From contig CAZMGV010000007.1 in the NCBI GenBank assembly GCA_964565925.1, positions 1-64,000 of the forward strand: DNA of 64,000 bases. Direction: 5' to 3'. A program made the position numbers and the translations under genes. The notes under the pieces are model-generated. The model made no database searches. It worked only from the letters and a program-made list of their open reading frames with translations, and was not told where the DNA came from. The stretch comes from CAZMGV01 sp964565925 (lineage in GTDB: Bacteria; JAGRBM01; JAHCIT01). This document shows positions 51,028 to 61,921 of the stretch, one piece after another. Every line of letters begins with the position of its first letter. The first letter of the stretch is position 1.

Positions 51028-52491
51028 ATGCGCAAGTCGACGCTTTTCATTTCCCTGTTTGCCGCTTCGATATTATTCATTTCCACCGGCGCCCGTGCTG
51101 CCGACCTGAGCAAGCAGAGCGGTTCGGTCGTCAAGCTCTACATCACCTCGCAGTACTGGAACCTGACGCAGCCCTGGACGAAACTCGCCAGCCAGTCAGC
51201 CACCTGCAGCGGCTTCTTCATCGCACAGGGAATTCTCACAAACGGTCACTGCGTGGCGAATTCGACCTATCTGGAAGCGGAAATCCCGGGCAACCCGGAC
51301 AAGTTCGAAGTCGAGGTCGTGGCGGTAAACCACCAGGCGGACCTGGCACTGGTGCGGCTCAAGGATCCCAGCGTCGCCAAGGGGATCAAGCCGATCAGTT
51401 TCGGCGATCTTCCCGATCACCGCCAGAAGGTCGTCACGATCGGTTATCCGACCGGCGGCCGCCAGATTTCCTACACCGAGGGAGTGGTGTCGCGGATCGA
51501 CATTCTTCCCTACGCCCACAGCCGCATGCCGAACCTGATTGTGCAGACGGACGCTGCCATCAATCCGGGCAACTCCGGCGGGCCCGTGTTTTCCGACAGC
51601 GACGGTGAATGTCTTGGCGTCGCCACCCAGAAAAATTCCCGCGGCGAAGGGCTCGGCTATTTCGTGCCTACGGTCGTCGTGCAGCAGTTCCTCAAAGACG
51701 CCTCCGACGGGAAGATCGACGGAATCTCCAATCTCGGCGTGACGTTCCAGACGCTCGAGAGTGAAGCCTACCGGACCTATCTCAAGATGAAGCCCGGGCA
51801 GTCGGGCATCCGGATACGGCAGATCGCAGCGGGATCATCCGCCGACGGAATCCTGAAAGTGGACGACGTGATGATGGCGGTGGACGGCAAGTCGGTTTAC
51901 AACGACGGTCGCATCACCTTCCGCAAGGATACGACGATCGGTTTCGGTTACGTGCTGTCGTCCAAGGCGGTCGGAGACAAGCTGAAGGTGAAGATTCTCA
52001 GGGACGGCCAGGAGATGAACGTTGATGTGCCGCTCAAGCCATACGTGACGAGCATTATCCCCGACATGCCCCGCTACGACCTGCCACCCCGGTATCTTGA
52101 GGCGGGAGGAATCGTGTTCCTGGCGGTTGACCCGATCTATCTCTGGACGTTCGGCGGCGGCGGCGACGACGACGAACGCCTGCCGATCTCACTCCGTTCG
52201 TATACTGAAAAACTGGTCGGCGAAGACGGCCTGAAGGAACTGGTGGTCATTTCGCAGGTGCTCAACGCGCCGGTGAACCGCGGATACAATTTCAACGTCC
52301 GCAATATCCGTGTGACGCAGGTGAACGGTCATCCGGTCACGTCGCTCGAGGATGTCGAGAAATACATGAATCCGGAAGCGGCCAAGAGCTACGCCGAGGT
52401 CATTCTGGAAGACGACACGAAGGTGATCCTCGATCACGGCCAGATGGACGTGCAGGAACCGTTGATCCGCAACCGTTACAACATCAAATAG
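51028..52491 (+). CDS. Secreted trypsin-like serine protease (S1C, Deg/HtrA-like)
   Basis: 487 aa from ATG 51028, which begins the signal peptide MRKSTLFISLFAASILFISTGARA. Catalytic triad: His in TNGHCV, Asp in ADLALVRL and Ser in NPGNSGGP. A PDZ-like domain follows (about 230-330), and the C-terminal ~140 residues form a second PDZ-like region (VNRGYNFNVRNIRVTQVNGHPV), as in plant-type Deg proteases. Probably periplasmic protein quality control or processing. Convergent with the DNA methyltransferase gene. Confidence 0.9.
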   Translation: MRKSTLFISLFAASILFISTGARAADLSKQSGSVVKLYITSQYWNLTQPWTKLASQSATCSGFFIAQGILTNGHCVANSTYLEAEIPGNPDKFEVEVVAVNHQADLALVRLKDPSVAKGIKPISFGDLPDHRQKVVTIGYPTGGRQISYTEGVVSRIDILPYAHSRMPNLIVQTDAAINPGNSGGPVFSDSDGECLGVATQKNSRGEGLGYFVPTVVVQQFLKDASDGKIDGISNLGVTFQTLESEAYRTYLKMKPGQSGIRIRQIAAGSSADGILKVDDVMMAVDGKSVYNDGRITFRKDTTIGFGYVLSSKAVGDKLKVKILRDGQEMNVDVPLKPYVTSIIPDMPRYDLPPRYLEAGGIVFLAVDPIYLWTFGGGGDDDERLPISLRSYTEKLVGEDGLKELVVISQVLNAPVNRGYNFNVRNIRVTQVNGHPVTSLEDVEKYMNPEAAKSYAEVILEDDTKVILDHGQMDVQEPLIRNRYNIK

Positions 52492-52496
52492 AAACG

Positions 52497-52540
52497 CTCC
52501 CCGCCGTCGCGTTCCGGAAACGGAAGCCGACTGTGGGGAG
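52497..52540. terminator. Hairpin between convergent protease and methyltransferase genes
   Basis: CTCCCC/GGGGAG (52497-52502/52535-52540) encloses TTCCG-GAAA-CGGAA (52512-52525), a GNRA-capped stem. TTCTATTT follows on the plus strand, so it likely ends transcription of the protease gene. Confidence 0.55.
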
Positions 52541-52542
52541 TT

Positions 52543-53769
52543 CTATTTCCGGAACACCACCACGCGGTTGGTATTGGTGCCTTTCGCGTTGTTGGCGACG
52601 CCCCAGCAGTTGGCGGTTTTCGTGAACTCCTGCGCGTTGATCAGGAGGAGTAGTGGCTTAAGACCGGCCTCCTTGCCGCAGGGGATAACCGTTTCTTCGA
52701 GCCGGATTTCGCCGCCCCGGACCTCTCCGACTTCGAACGCCACATGCCCGCCCGGTTTGAGCACGCGGCGGAGTTCCATCATCACAGCCGTCATCTCGGT
52801 CTTCCAGTCGTCCACTTTTTTCGACATGGTGACCGGTACGGATTCGGCGTCGATTCCGCAGAACCAGCACCGGAGCCAGTTGTCGTCGGAATACTGGACT
52901 ACATCGAGAAACGGCGGCGACGTCACCACAAGGTCTGCCGAACCGGTGGCAATCATCGGCGTGTCCCGGGCTGGAGCGGTCGAATAACGGGCCCGGCGGC
53001 TGGCGGATTTAAGGCGGTCGCGTTCGTCGGTCGTCAGGTTCTTCAGGAGCGATCTGGTCTTGCGGAGGATGATCGCCCTGACGTCACGGTAAGGCGGCGT
53101 CTGCTGGCGGCGAGCGTTGATCTTCTTCTGGGATTCTACCGACACCGCCTGGTTGGGCGGCATCGTATAGACGGAGAAGAAACCGGGCGAATGGCCGGTA
53201 AGCCGGTTAACCGCCACCATGCGGATCCACCGGTCGGTGGCGTCCAGACTGCCGTGGTCCAGAAAATAGGTGCTAAGTGCCGAGAGTTCCTTCAGGGTGT
53301 CGGGGTGATAGAAGGCGAGCAGTTCGTCGCGATTGATTTTGCTGGACGAAAGATCCAGTTCCTTCAGCCGTTTTTCCACTGCTTCAACGCTCGGCGGTTC
53401 CAGCCGTGGTTCCAGCAGGATTCGGCTCACCGGGTTGATGTCGTTTCCGAAAGGCACTCGGCCCAGCAGTGCCGCCTCGAGCAGAGTCGTTCCCCGGCCC
53501 ATGAACGGGTCGTATACCGTGTCCCCCGGTTTCGTGAGCCGTTCGATAAAAAACCTCGGCAGTTGCGGTTTGAAGCAGGCCCGGTAGCTCACTTCATGGA
53601 GGCTGTGGGCGGCCCGCTGTTTCGAGGTCCAGAATTCATTCAGGAACATCGGGTAACCGGCGTCGTCGGACTGGACGGTCGCCCGTTTCGTGCGGGTGCC
53701 GAATGCCCGGAATTTTGCGAGTTCCTCCGGAAGCGGCAGGGCAGGGGCGGTTTTCGGTCGGCGGTTCAT
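52543..53769 (-). CDS. Solitary DNA methyltransferase (probable N4-cytosine/N6-adenine type)
   Basis: 408 aa. AdoMet-binding motif I is DPFMGRGTT (87-95); the catalytic motif IV is TSPPFLD (about 284-290), the SPP(Y/F) form common in N4-cytosine enzymes, though N6-adenine action cannot be excluded. Order I then IV. The internal region between them (about 130-270) may hold target recognition. C-terminal motif RVLKPGGHVAFEVGEV fits the MTase fold. No restriction endonuclease or specificity gene adjoins it, so it is an orphan and could act in epigenetic regulation. Confidence 0.85.
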   Translation of the reverse strand: MNRRPKTAPALPLPEELAKFRAFGTRTKRATVQSDDAGYPMFLNEFWTSKQRAAHSLHEVSYRACFKPQLPRFFIERLTKPGDTVYDPFMGRGTTLLEAALLGRVPFGNDINPVSRILLEPRLEPPSVEAVEKRLKELDLSSSKINRDELLAFYHPDTLKELSALSTYFLDHGSLDATDRWIRMVAVNRLTGHSPGFFSVYTMPPNQAVSVESQKKINARRQQTPPYRDVRAIILRKTRSLLKNLTTDERDRLKSASRRARYSTAPARDTPMIATGSADLVVTSPPFLDVVQYSDDNWLRCWFCGIDAESVPVTMSKKVDDWKTEMTAVMMELRRVLKPGGHVAFEVGEVRGGEIRLEETVIPCGKEAGLKPLLLLINAQEFTKTANCWGVANNAKGTNTNRVVVFRK

Positions 53770-53850
53770 GGATCTTCGGGTAGCCTAGTACATGAAAAAG
53801 CGGATAGGTACAAAGTAGGTTTCCTGCGGGAAACCGGATATGAGCGAGCC

Positions 53851-55023
53851 GTGCTTATTACCGATCACAAACAGCTCGTACAACTCTGCCATGAAATCCG
53901 CGCCGAAAAGGTCTGCGGCTTCGACACGGAGTTCGTTTTTGAACGCACCTACTGGCCCCAGCTCGGGCTGGTGCAGATCTCCGCGCCGTCCGGCATCGCC
54001 GGAGCCGTGGACCCCCTGGAGATCGAAAACCTGGGGCCCCTGTTCGAGCTGTTGCTCGACGATCAGGTGATGAAAATCGTCCACGCCGGCGGCATGGACT
54101 GGAAGATACTCCTCTACCAGTCGGGCCGGCTGCCTAAAAACATCTTCGATACGCAGATCGCCGCCAGTTTCCTCGGCTACGGCCAGCAGATCGGATACAG
54201 CCCGCTGGTCGAATCGACTCTCGGCGAAAAAGTCGACAAGACCGAAACCTATACCGACTGGCTGAAACGCCCGCTCACCGACAAGCAGATCGAATACGCG
54301 ATCAGCGACGTGACGCATCTGCTCAAGGTCCAGCAGAAGCTCGACAGGGAGCTGGAGCGCCGAGGCCGGCAGCAATGGGCGCAGGAAGAGTTCGAGCACA
54401 GTATCGATCCGGACCTGTACCGCGATCCCGATCCGCAGGAAATCTACCTGAATATCCGCCGTGCGGGATCGCTGGGCCGCAAGGAACTGGCGGTACTGCG
54501 CGAACTGGGTGCCTGGCGTGAAATCGAAGCGCGCGCCCGCAACGTCCGGCCGCATTTCATCCTGAAGGACGACATCCTGCTCGCGGCCGCCCGCCGGATG
54601 CCCAGATCCGAAAGCGAACTGGCGCAGGTCCGCGGCATTCACCCGTCGGAGCTCAAGCGTTCGGCGCCGGGCGTGCTGGCTGCCGTGCAGCGGGCGCTCA
54701 AGCTTCCCGACACCGAGTGGCCGGTGCTTCAGCGCAACGATCCGATGGAGCAGGGGCAGGACGCATCGGTCAACCTGCTTCAGTCGTTTGTCCAGATGCG
54801 CGCCCGTGAAGTCGATACCGCACCGGAAACACTCTGCACCAAGTCGATGCTCAAGATGCTCGTCAAAGAGGGCGAAGACGCCAGGTGGAATGACGGTCTT
54901 CCGGTGCTCAAAGGCTGGCGGAAAGAGCTGCTCGGGCCCGACTTCCTTGACCTGCTCACCGGCCGCAAGGCGATCGGCCTCGACGGAAAAACCCGGACCG
55001 TGCGGATGTATCCGGTCGCCTAG
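53851..55023 (+). CDS. rnd: Ribonuclease D
   Basis: 390 aa from GTG 53851. The frame is open far upstream, but that part is antisense to the methyltransferase gene and carries no conserved domain. DEDDy exonuclease residues: FDTEF (D25, E27), the aspartate in GGMDWKI, FDTQIAASFLG and YAISD. HRDC-type domains follow (about 200-390), with the typical RRAGSLGRKELAVLRELGAWREIEA. Trims tRNA 3' ends. The last four bases overlap the convergent TetR gene. Confidence 0.91.
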   Translation: MLITDHKQLVQLCHEIRAEKVCGFDTEFVFERTYWPQLGLVQISAPSGIAGAVDPLEIENLGPLFELLLDDQVMKIVHAGGMDWKILLYQSGRLPKNIFDTQIAASFLGYGQQIGYSPLVESTLGEKVDKTETYTDWLKRPLTDKQIEYAISDVTHLLKVQQKLDRELERRGRQQWAQEEFEHSIDPDLYRDPDPQEIYLNIRRAGSLGRKELAVLRELGAWREIEARARNVRPHFILKDDILLAAARRMPRSESELAQVRGIHPSELKRSAPGVLAAVQRALKLPDTEWPVLQRNDPMEQGQDASVNLLQSFVQMRAREVDTAPETLCTKSMLKMLVKEGEDARWNDGLPVLKGWRKELLGPDFLDLLTGRKAIGLDGKTRTVRMYPVA

Positions 55024-55628
55024 CGGGGCAGCATTCCGGAAAACGCGAAGTCGAGCATGTTCTCTATGGTCGTCTGTATGTCTGGCTTCGTCTTGTCGTC
55101 CCGGTACCAGAGCAGCAGGGCTTCCTTGGCAAGCCCCAGCGACGCATGGGCGCCTACGACCGGGTCGATCTTCGAAATCCGGCCCTTTTCAGATGCCTTG
55201 CGGAAGTAGCCGGCGATGAGCGTCACGAGGCTGTCGAAAAACCTGTCGATCTTGGCCCGGAAGTCCGGTCCCAGCGTAGGCGCTTCCAGCAGGATCAACC
55301 GGGTGAATTTGCGGTTCCCGGGGTTGGAGAGCATTAGCTTGCTCAGGTTCCGGAACAGGGAGCGGTACTGCTCCGCCGTCAGCTCGGAAATGTCGAGCGG
55401 CTTGATCACTTCCATCAGCTGGCCGAAGAAATAGTCGAGCGCCTTGTCGAAGCAGTCCCGCTTATTGTCGAAATATTGGTAGAAGGTTCCGCGTGCGATA
55501 CCGGCCTTTCCGATGATGTCGTCGACTGACGTCTCGTGAAACCCCTTGTCGGCAAAAACCTCGATAGCCGACCGCAGCAGCTTACGGCTCCGTTGTTCCT
55601 TGAGTTCGGGTGATAGCTGGGGTGCCAT
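55020..55628 (-). CDS. TetR/AcrR-family transcriptional regulator
   Basis: 202 aa. N-terminal helix-turn-helix DNA-binding domain: LLRSAIEVFADKGFHETSVDDIIGKAGIARGTFYQYFDNKRDCFDKAL (about residues 17-64). The ligand-binding region lacks a recognisable signature. The closest candidate operator is CGTTC-N2-GAACG just upstream of its own start, suggesting autoregulation; targets are unknown. Convergent overlap with rnd. Confidence 0.9.
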   Translation of the reverse strand: MAPQLSPELKEQRSRKLLRSAIEVFADKGFHETSVDDIIGKAGIARGTFYQYFDNKRDCFDKALDYFFGQLMEVIKPLDISELTAEQYRSLFRNLSKLMLSNPGNRKFTRLILLEAPTLGPDFRAKIDRFFDSLVTLIAGYFRKASEKGRISKIDPVVGAHASLGLAKEALLLWYRDDKTKPDIQTTIENMLDFAFSGMLPR

Positions 55629-55632
55629 GGAT

Positions 55633-55644
55633 CGTTCGGGAACG
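55633..55644. promoter_or_regulatory. Candidate TetR autoregulatory operator
   Basis: CGTTC-GG-GAACG, a perfect 5-bp inverted repeat 4 bp from the TetR gene ATG and 72 bp from the divergent gshB start. Short, so chance cannot be excluded. Confidence 0.3.
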
Positions 55645-55716
55645 TAGCCACTGCCGCGCCGGACTGCCAGCGGGGGCCTTGCACACCCGGCGGGGCGGGT
55701 TTATTCGTTTGGGTCT

Positions 55717-56670
55717 ATGATGAAGCTTGCCGCCATTATCGATCCGCTCGAATTGCTGACCCCTTTTCACGATACGACGGTCTGCATTCTGGAAGCCGCC
55801 GCCCGGCTGGGGCACCGGACGTTCGTGACGGAAATCGGCGGCCTGACCCTAAATAACGGCGTGCTCCGGTTCCATGCGCAGGAAGTGATCGTTGCGCAGG
55901 GGACACGGTCGAAACCCCGGCGGCCTTTTTACCGGCTCAAGGGGAAACCGGTCGACGTGTCTAGCGGCGAGTTCGACCTCGTACTGATGCGCAAGGACCC
56001 GCCGGTCGATCCCCGCTACCTGCACGCCCTCTGGATGCTCGATCACTGCGAGGCACCGGTTATCAACGAACCGGAAGGGATCCGGGCGGCGAGCGAAAAA
56101 CTGTTCGCGCTCCAGTTCCCGGACTGGATCCCGCCTACCGTTGTGACGTCCCGCCGGGAAGAGCTGGACAGTTTCTGCAAGGATCAGGGCGGAAAAATCG
56201 TACTCAAGCCAATTGACGGTTTCGCCGGCCGGGGCGTCTATGTCTGGAGTCTCAACGAGGCGAACCGGGGGGTGATCTGGGAAGAGATGACCGAACGGGG
56301 TACACGGCCCGTGCTCGCGCAGCGGTTCCTGCCGGAAGTGAAAAAAGGCGACAAGCGGATTCTGGTCTGGAACGGAGAGATCCTGGGCGCCGTGAACCGG
56401 GTGGCGAAATCCGGGGAGGTCCGGTCGAACCTCGCCGCTGGCGGCACCGCCGTGAAGTCGTCCGTCACCGCCCGCGAACGGGAGTTGGTCGAGGCGATGG
56501 CCCCTTACCTGATCGACCACGGGCTGTATTTCGTGGGGCTCGATGTGATCGGCGGGTACCTCACCGAGGTGAACGTCACGTCGCCCACTTGTCTAGTCGA
56601 ACTAGAAACTTTCACCGGTGTGAAACATTCGGAGCGGATGGTCCGCGACTGGGCGGAAGTGCTCGTCTGA
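55717..56670 (+). CDS. gshB: Glutathione synthetase
   Basis: 317 aa, proteobacterial GshB-type ATP-grasp. Joins gamma-glutamylcysteine and glycine. LVLMRKDPPVD, then INEPEGIRAASEKLFAL, KIVLKPIDGFAGRGVY, QRFLPEVKKGDKRILVWNGE and the C-terminal VGLDVIGGYLTEVNVTSPT are all family blocks. Two adjacent ATGs (55717, 55720) could start it. No gshA is nearby. Confidence 0.94.
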   Translation: MMKLAAIIDPLELLTPFHDTTVCILEAAARLGHRTFVTEIGGLTLNNGVLRFHAQEVIVAQGTRSKPRRPFYRLKGKPVDVSSGEFDLVLMRKDPPVDPRYLHALWMLDHCEAPVINEPEGIRAASEKLFALQFPDWIPPTVVTSRREELDSFCKDQGGKIVLKPIDGFAGRGVYVWSLNEANRGVIWEEMTERGTRPVLAQRFLPEVKKGDKRILVWNGEILGAVNRVAKSGEVRSNLAAGGTAVKSSVTARERELVEAMAPYLIDHGLYFVGLDVIGGYLTEVNVTSPTCLVELETFTGVKHSERMVRDWAEVLV

Positions 56671-56694
56671 ATCTTTTCGGTTATAAGGGTCCGC

Positions 56695-57912
56695 ATGGCC
56701 CCGAAGACCGCCTACGTCATCGCTCTTAACGCCGGCTCCTCCACCCTCAAGTTCGATCTGTTCGAGTTCCCCTCGGAACGGCGTATCGCCTCGGCCGTCG
56801 TCGACCGGTTGGGCAGCGACCGCTCCGAGATCCGCTTCCGGTACGGCAATGAAGAAGCGGAAGTCCGCCGCTCGCGGCTGAAAGACCACAAGGCCGCCGT
56901 GCTGGCGCTGGCTGAGAGATTTCACGAACACGAGAAAATCCAGGTCAACAGCCACGAAGACGTGGCCGTCATCGGCCACCGGGTAGTGCACGGTTCGAAT
57001 CTGTATACCGATCCGGTGGAGATCACCCCGGAAGTCGAGAAAGATATTACCGACCTGAGCCCGCTGGCACCGCTGCACCAGCCGGCCGCCCTGTCGGTGA
57101 TTCGCGTTGCCCGGGCGGTATGGCCCCGGTCCCGTCACGTGGCCTGTTTCGATACTGCCTTTCACGCCCGGCTCCCCGCGGCGGCCCGCTACTATGCGAT
57201 CCCGCTCGACATCGGCCTCAAATACAACATCCGCCGGTTCGGCTTTCACGGACTCTCCCATTCGTACCTTGCCGCCGAAGCGGCGCGGGTGACCGGCCGT
57301 CCGATCGGCAAGCTGAGAATCATCACCTGCCACCTGGGGGCGGGCTGCTCGGTCGCCGCCGTGAAAGGCGGCAAGAGCATCGACACCACGATGGGGTATT
57401 CGCCGCTGGAAGGACTGCCCATGCAGACCCGTTCGGGTGATATCGATCCGGCGGCGGTGGTCCGGATCGCCGAGGTGAAGAAATGCACGCTTGAGGAAGC
57501 GGTCCGTTTTCTTAACACCCAGTGCGGTTTCCGGGGTGTCAGCACGACGAGCGGCGACATGCGCGACCTGCTTGAGCAGCGGCGAAAGGGACATGAGCCG
57601 TCGATTATCGCTGTCGAGATGTTTACGAGCCGTGTGAAAAAAACGATCGGCGCCTATGCGGCAATCATGGGCGGAGTGGATGCGGTGGTGTTCTCCGCCG
57701 GTATCGGGGAGAACTCGCCGGAGATCCGCGCCGACATCTGCTCTGGCCTTGAATTCATCGGCATCGGAATCGGTGGCGGGCGTAACCGCCGGGTGATTAA
57801 TCCAGCCGAACCGCACGACATCTCCACCGATCACGCACGGGTTCGCACCCTGGTTATCCCGACCGACGAGGAGCGCAATATCGCGCGGTTGTCATGGGGG
57901 CTGGCCGGTTGA
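56695..57912 (+). CDS. ackA: Acetate kinase
   Basis: 405 aa, ASKHA fold. NAGSSTLKFDLFE (phosphate loop), CFDTAFHARLP, RRFGFHGLSHSYLA, CHLGAGCSVAAV and PLEGLPMQTRSGDIDP identify an acetate kinase. The last motif has PMQT where many AckA proteins have VMGT, a known variation among relatives. Interconverts acetate + ATP and acetyl phosphate. No phosphotransacetylase is adjacent; the phosphotransacylase at 35646 may be the partner. Confidence 0.93.
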   Translation: MAPKTAYVIALNAGSSTLKFDLFEFPSERRIASAVVDRLGSDRSEIRFRYGNEEAEVRRSRLKDHKAAVLALAERFHEHEKIQVNSHEDVAVIGHRVVHGSNLYTDPVEITPEVEKDITDLSPLAPLHQPAALSVIRVARAVWPRSRHVACFDTAFHARLPAAARYYAIPLDIGLKYNIRRFGFHGLSHSYLAAEAARVTGRPIGKLRIITCHLGAGCSVAAVKGGKSIDTTMGYSPLEGLPMQTRSGDIDPAAVVRIAEVKKCTLEEAVRFLNTQCGFRGVSTTSGDMRDLLEQRRKGHEPSIIAVEMFTSRVKKTIGAYAAIMGGVDAVVFSAGIGENSPEIRADICSGLEFIGIGIGGGRNRRVINPAEPHDISTDHARVRTLVIPTDEERNIARLSWGLAG

Positions 57913-57949
57913 AGGAACCGGCGTTCTGGACGGCCGGTATCCCTGACTG

Positions 57950-60210
<2,261 letters not shown>

Positions 60211-60214
<4 letters not shown>

Positions 60215-60552
60215 TCGGTGCCTCCTTCCTCCACTTCAAGCACGGCCTGAAGGGGATGCTCGTTCTGCCGGGCGAGATTGTGGACCTGGTCCACCTTCGT
60301 TCGGGCCACATCGAAAGTATACACGCCGCAGATACCTTTGCCCTTGGTATGCACGTCGAGCATGAGCCGTGTGGCTTCGTCGTTGCCCTTGTGGAAAACC
60401 GTCTGCAGGAGCCACACCACGAACTCCATGGGCGTATAGTCGTCATTCAGCAGTATCACTGCATAAAGATCCGGCCGCTTGGTGCGGATCTGTTCTTCGG
60501 TAACGACCGCGGTATTGCCAACGGTCCGTGTCTCTTTCTTCGTATCGCTCAT
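60211..60552 (-). CDS. clpS: ATP-dependent Clp protease adaptor ClpS
   Basis: 113 aa. Binds N-degron residues and delivers substrates to ClpA. Core motifs YAVILLNDDYTPMEFVV and FHKGNDEATRLMLDVHTKGKGICGVYT are intact, including the N-end-rule pocket residues. Directly upstream of clpA with overlapping stop/start. Confidence 0.96.
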
Positions 60553-60569
60553 GGAATCCGTTTCGGGCG

Positions 60570-61892
60570 TTACTCTCCTGCGTATCCGGAACCGTCCGGA
60601 GCAGGGGGGATGCCCTCATCCCTGCCGCCGGTTTCGCTTTCGCCGTTCGCTGCGGCGGTACCCCGGACGCGTTTGAGCGGCGACACCCTATTATAACTGG
60701 TGATCGTGCGTTCAACCGAGGGGCGTTCCCGGTCCAGAAAACCCTCGATTGCCCGCCTTCCGCTCGGATCGGCGAACCAGTGACAGCTGTATGTTGGCCG
60801 GGCGGCGAACCCCCGGAGAAATTTATGCTCGCCCTGGGCACCGGCTTCGAACAGCTCCTTGCCCGTCGTAATGGAATGCTCGATCAGGCGGTAGAAGCAC
60901 AGTTCGAAATGAAGGTACGGGACGTGCCGGTCGGCACCCCAGTAGCGGCCATAGAGGTTTGGGCCTTTCTCGAAGTTCAGCGTTCCGGCGATGAGTTTTC
61001 GCTGGTCCCGGGCGGTGACGACCACCATCCGGTGGCGGAATGTCTCGAGGATTTTCGTGAAGAACGGACGCTTGAGATACCCCTCGAAACCGCGCTCAAG
61101 ATGGGTGTGCCGGTAGAAGCGCCAGAGTGCTTCCATGTGTTCCGGGGTGAGGGAATCCCCGGTATCCGTGGATATCGATAGGCCCTGTGACTCGACCTCG
61201 CGGCGTTCCCGCTTCACGTGTTTCCGTTTCTGGGAACGGAGATCGTCCAGGTAGCCGTCGAAATTTTTATATCCGTAGTTCGTCCAGTGGAACTGGTAGG
61301 TGAGCCGGGGAAGTAGTCCGAGTCTTGTCATCAGGTCCCGTTCGCGCGGCGTGCAGAAGAGAATATGCAGTGACGAGAGGCCGCTTGAGCGGGTGAATTC
61401 GACAAGCCCCCGTACGAGCGCTTCTGCGACCGTATCGAACGGCGCGTCGGGGTGCACCAGGAGCCGCCCGCCGGTGGCGGGCGTGAACGGCGCCGCCACC
61501 GTGACTTTGGGATAGTACGCAATTCCGGCGCTCTCGAATCCGTTGGCCCACTGGAAGTCGAAGATATACTCGCCCCAGGAATCGTCTCTGACATAGAACG
61601 GCACGGCACCGAGCAGCGTCGCGCCCGATTCGAGCGATTGCCCGGGGGGCAGCTCCAGCGTCAGGTAGTGAGGCTCCCAGCCGGTGCCGGGGCCTACACT
61701 CCCGCTAACTTCGAGCGCGAGCAGGAACTCGTGCTCCAGAAAAGGATTGCCACCGTCCACGCAGGCATTCCAGCCCGCCTGTGGCAGTTCCGAAATGGAA
61801 TCCCGCACCTTGATGGATGCGGAAGTGGCCATGAGTGCTGGATGTGCCGGAGGCATGGCTGTCAGTCTGACCGGTTTGAATAGAAGTGACAT
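60570..61892 (-). CDS. DUF482/COG3146-family GNAT-like (FemAB-type) protein
   Basis: About 440 aa from ATG 61892, with ATG 61832 (420 aa) equally plausible; neither has a clear ribosome site. Family blocks NPFLEHEFLLALEVSGSV, YIFDFQWANGFE, FHWTNYGYKNFDGYLDDLRSQKRKHVKRERR and GAQGEHKFLRGF are visible. These proteins have a double GNAT fold like FemX aminoacyl transferases; the reaction is unknown, but cell-wall or aminoacylation roles are often suggested. Lies upstream of clpS on the same strand. Confidence 0.85.
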   Translation of the reverse strand: MSLLFKPVRLTAMPPAHPALMATSASIKVRDSISELPQAGWNACVDGGNPFLEHEFLLALEVSGSVGPGTGWEPHYLTLELPPGQSLESGATLLGAVPFYVRDDSWGEYIFDFQWANGFESAGIAYYPKVTVAAPFTPATGGRLLVHPDAPFDTVAEALVRGLVEFTRSSGLSSLHILFCTPRERDLMTRLGLLPRLTYQFHWTNYGYKNFDGYLDDLRSQKRKHVKRERREVESQGLSISTDTGDSLTPEHMEALWRFYRHTHLERGFEGYLKRPFFTKILETFRHRMVVVTARDQRKLIAGTLNFEKGPNLYGRYWGADRHVPYLHFELCFYRLIEHSITTGKELFEAGAQGEHKFLRGFAARPTYSCHWFADPSGRRAIEGFLDRERPSVERTITSYNRVSPLKRVRGTAAANGESETGGRDEGIPPAPDGSGYAGE

Positions 61893-61921
61893 CGGGGCAG
61901 GGGTTGCGGTAAAAAAGCCGA

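Noticed and set aside
52744..53850. In-frame 5' extension of rnd overlapping the methyltransferase gene
   Set aside because: Extension has no RNase D homology and lies antisense to conserved MTase motifs; GTG 53851 directly precedes the RNase D domain.
57917..57938. Hairpin ACCGGC/GCCGGT between ackA and clpA
   Set aside because: Short stem, no T-run; too weak to call a terminator.
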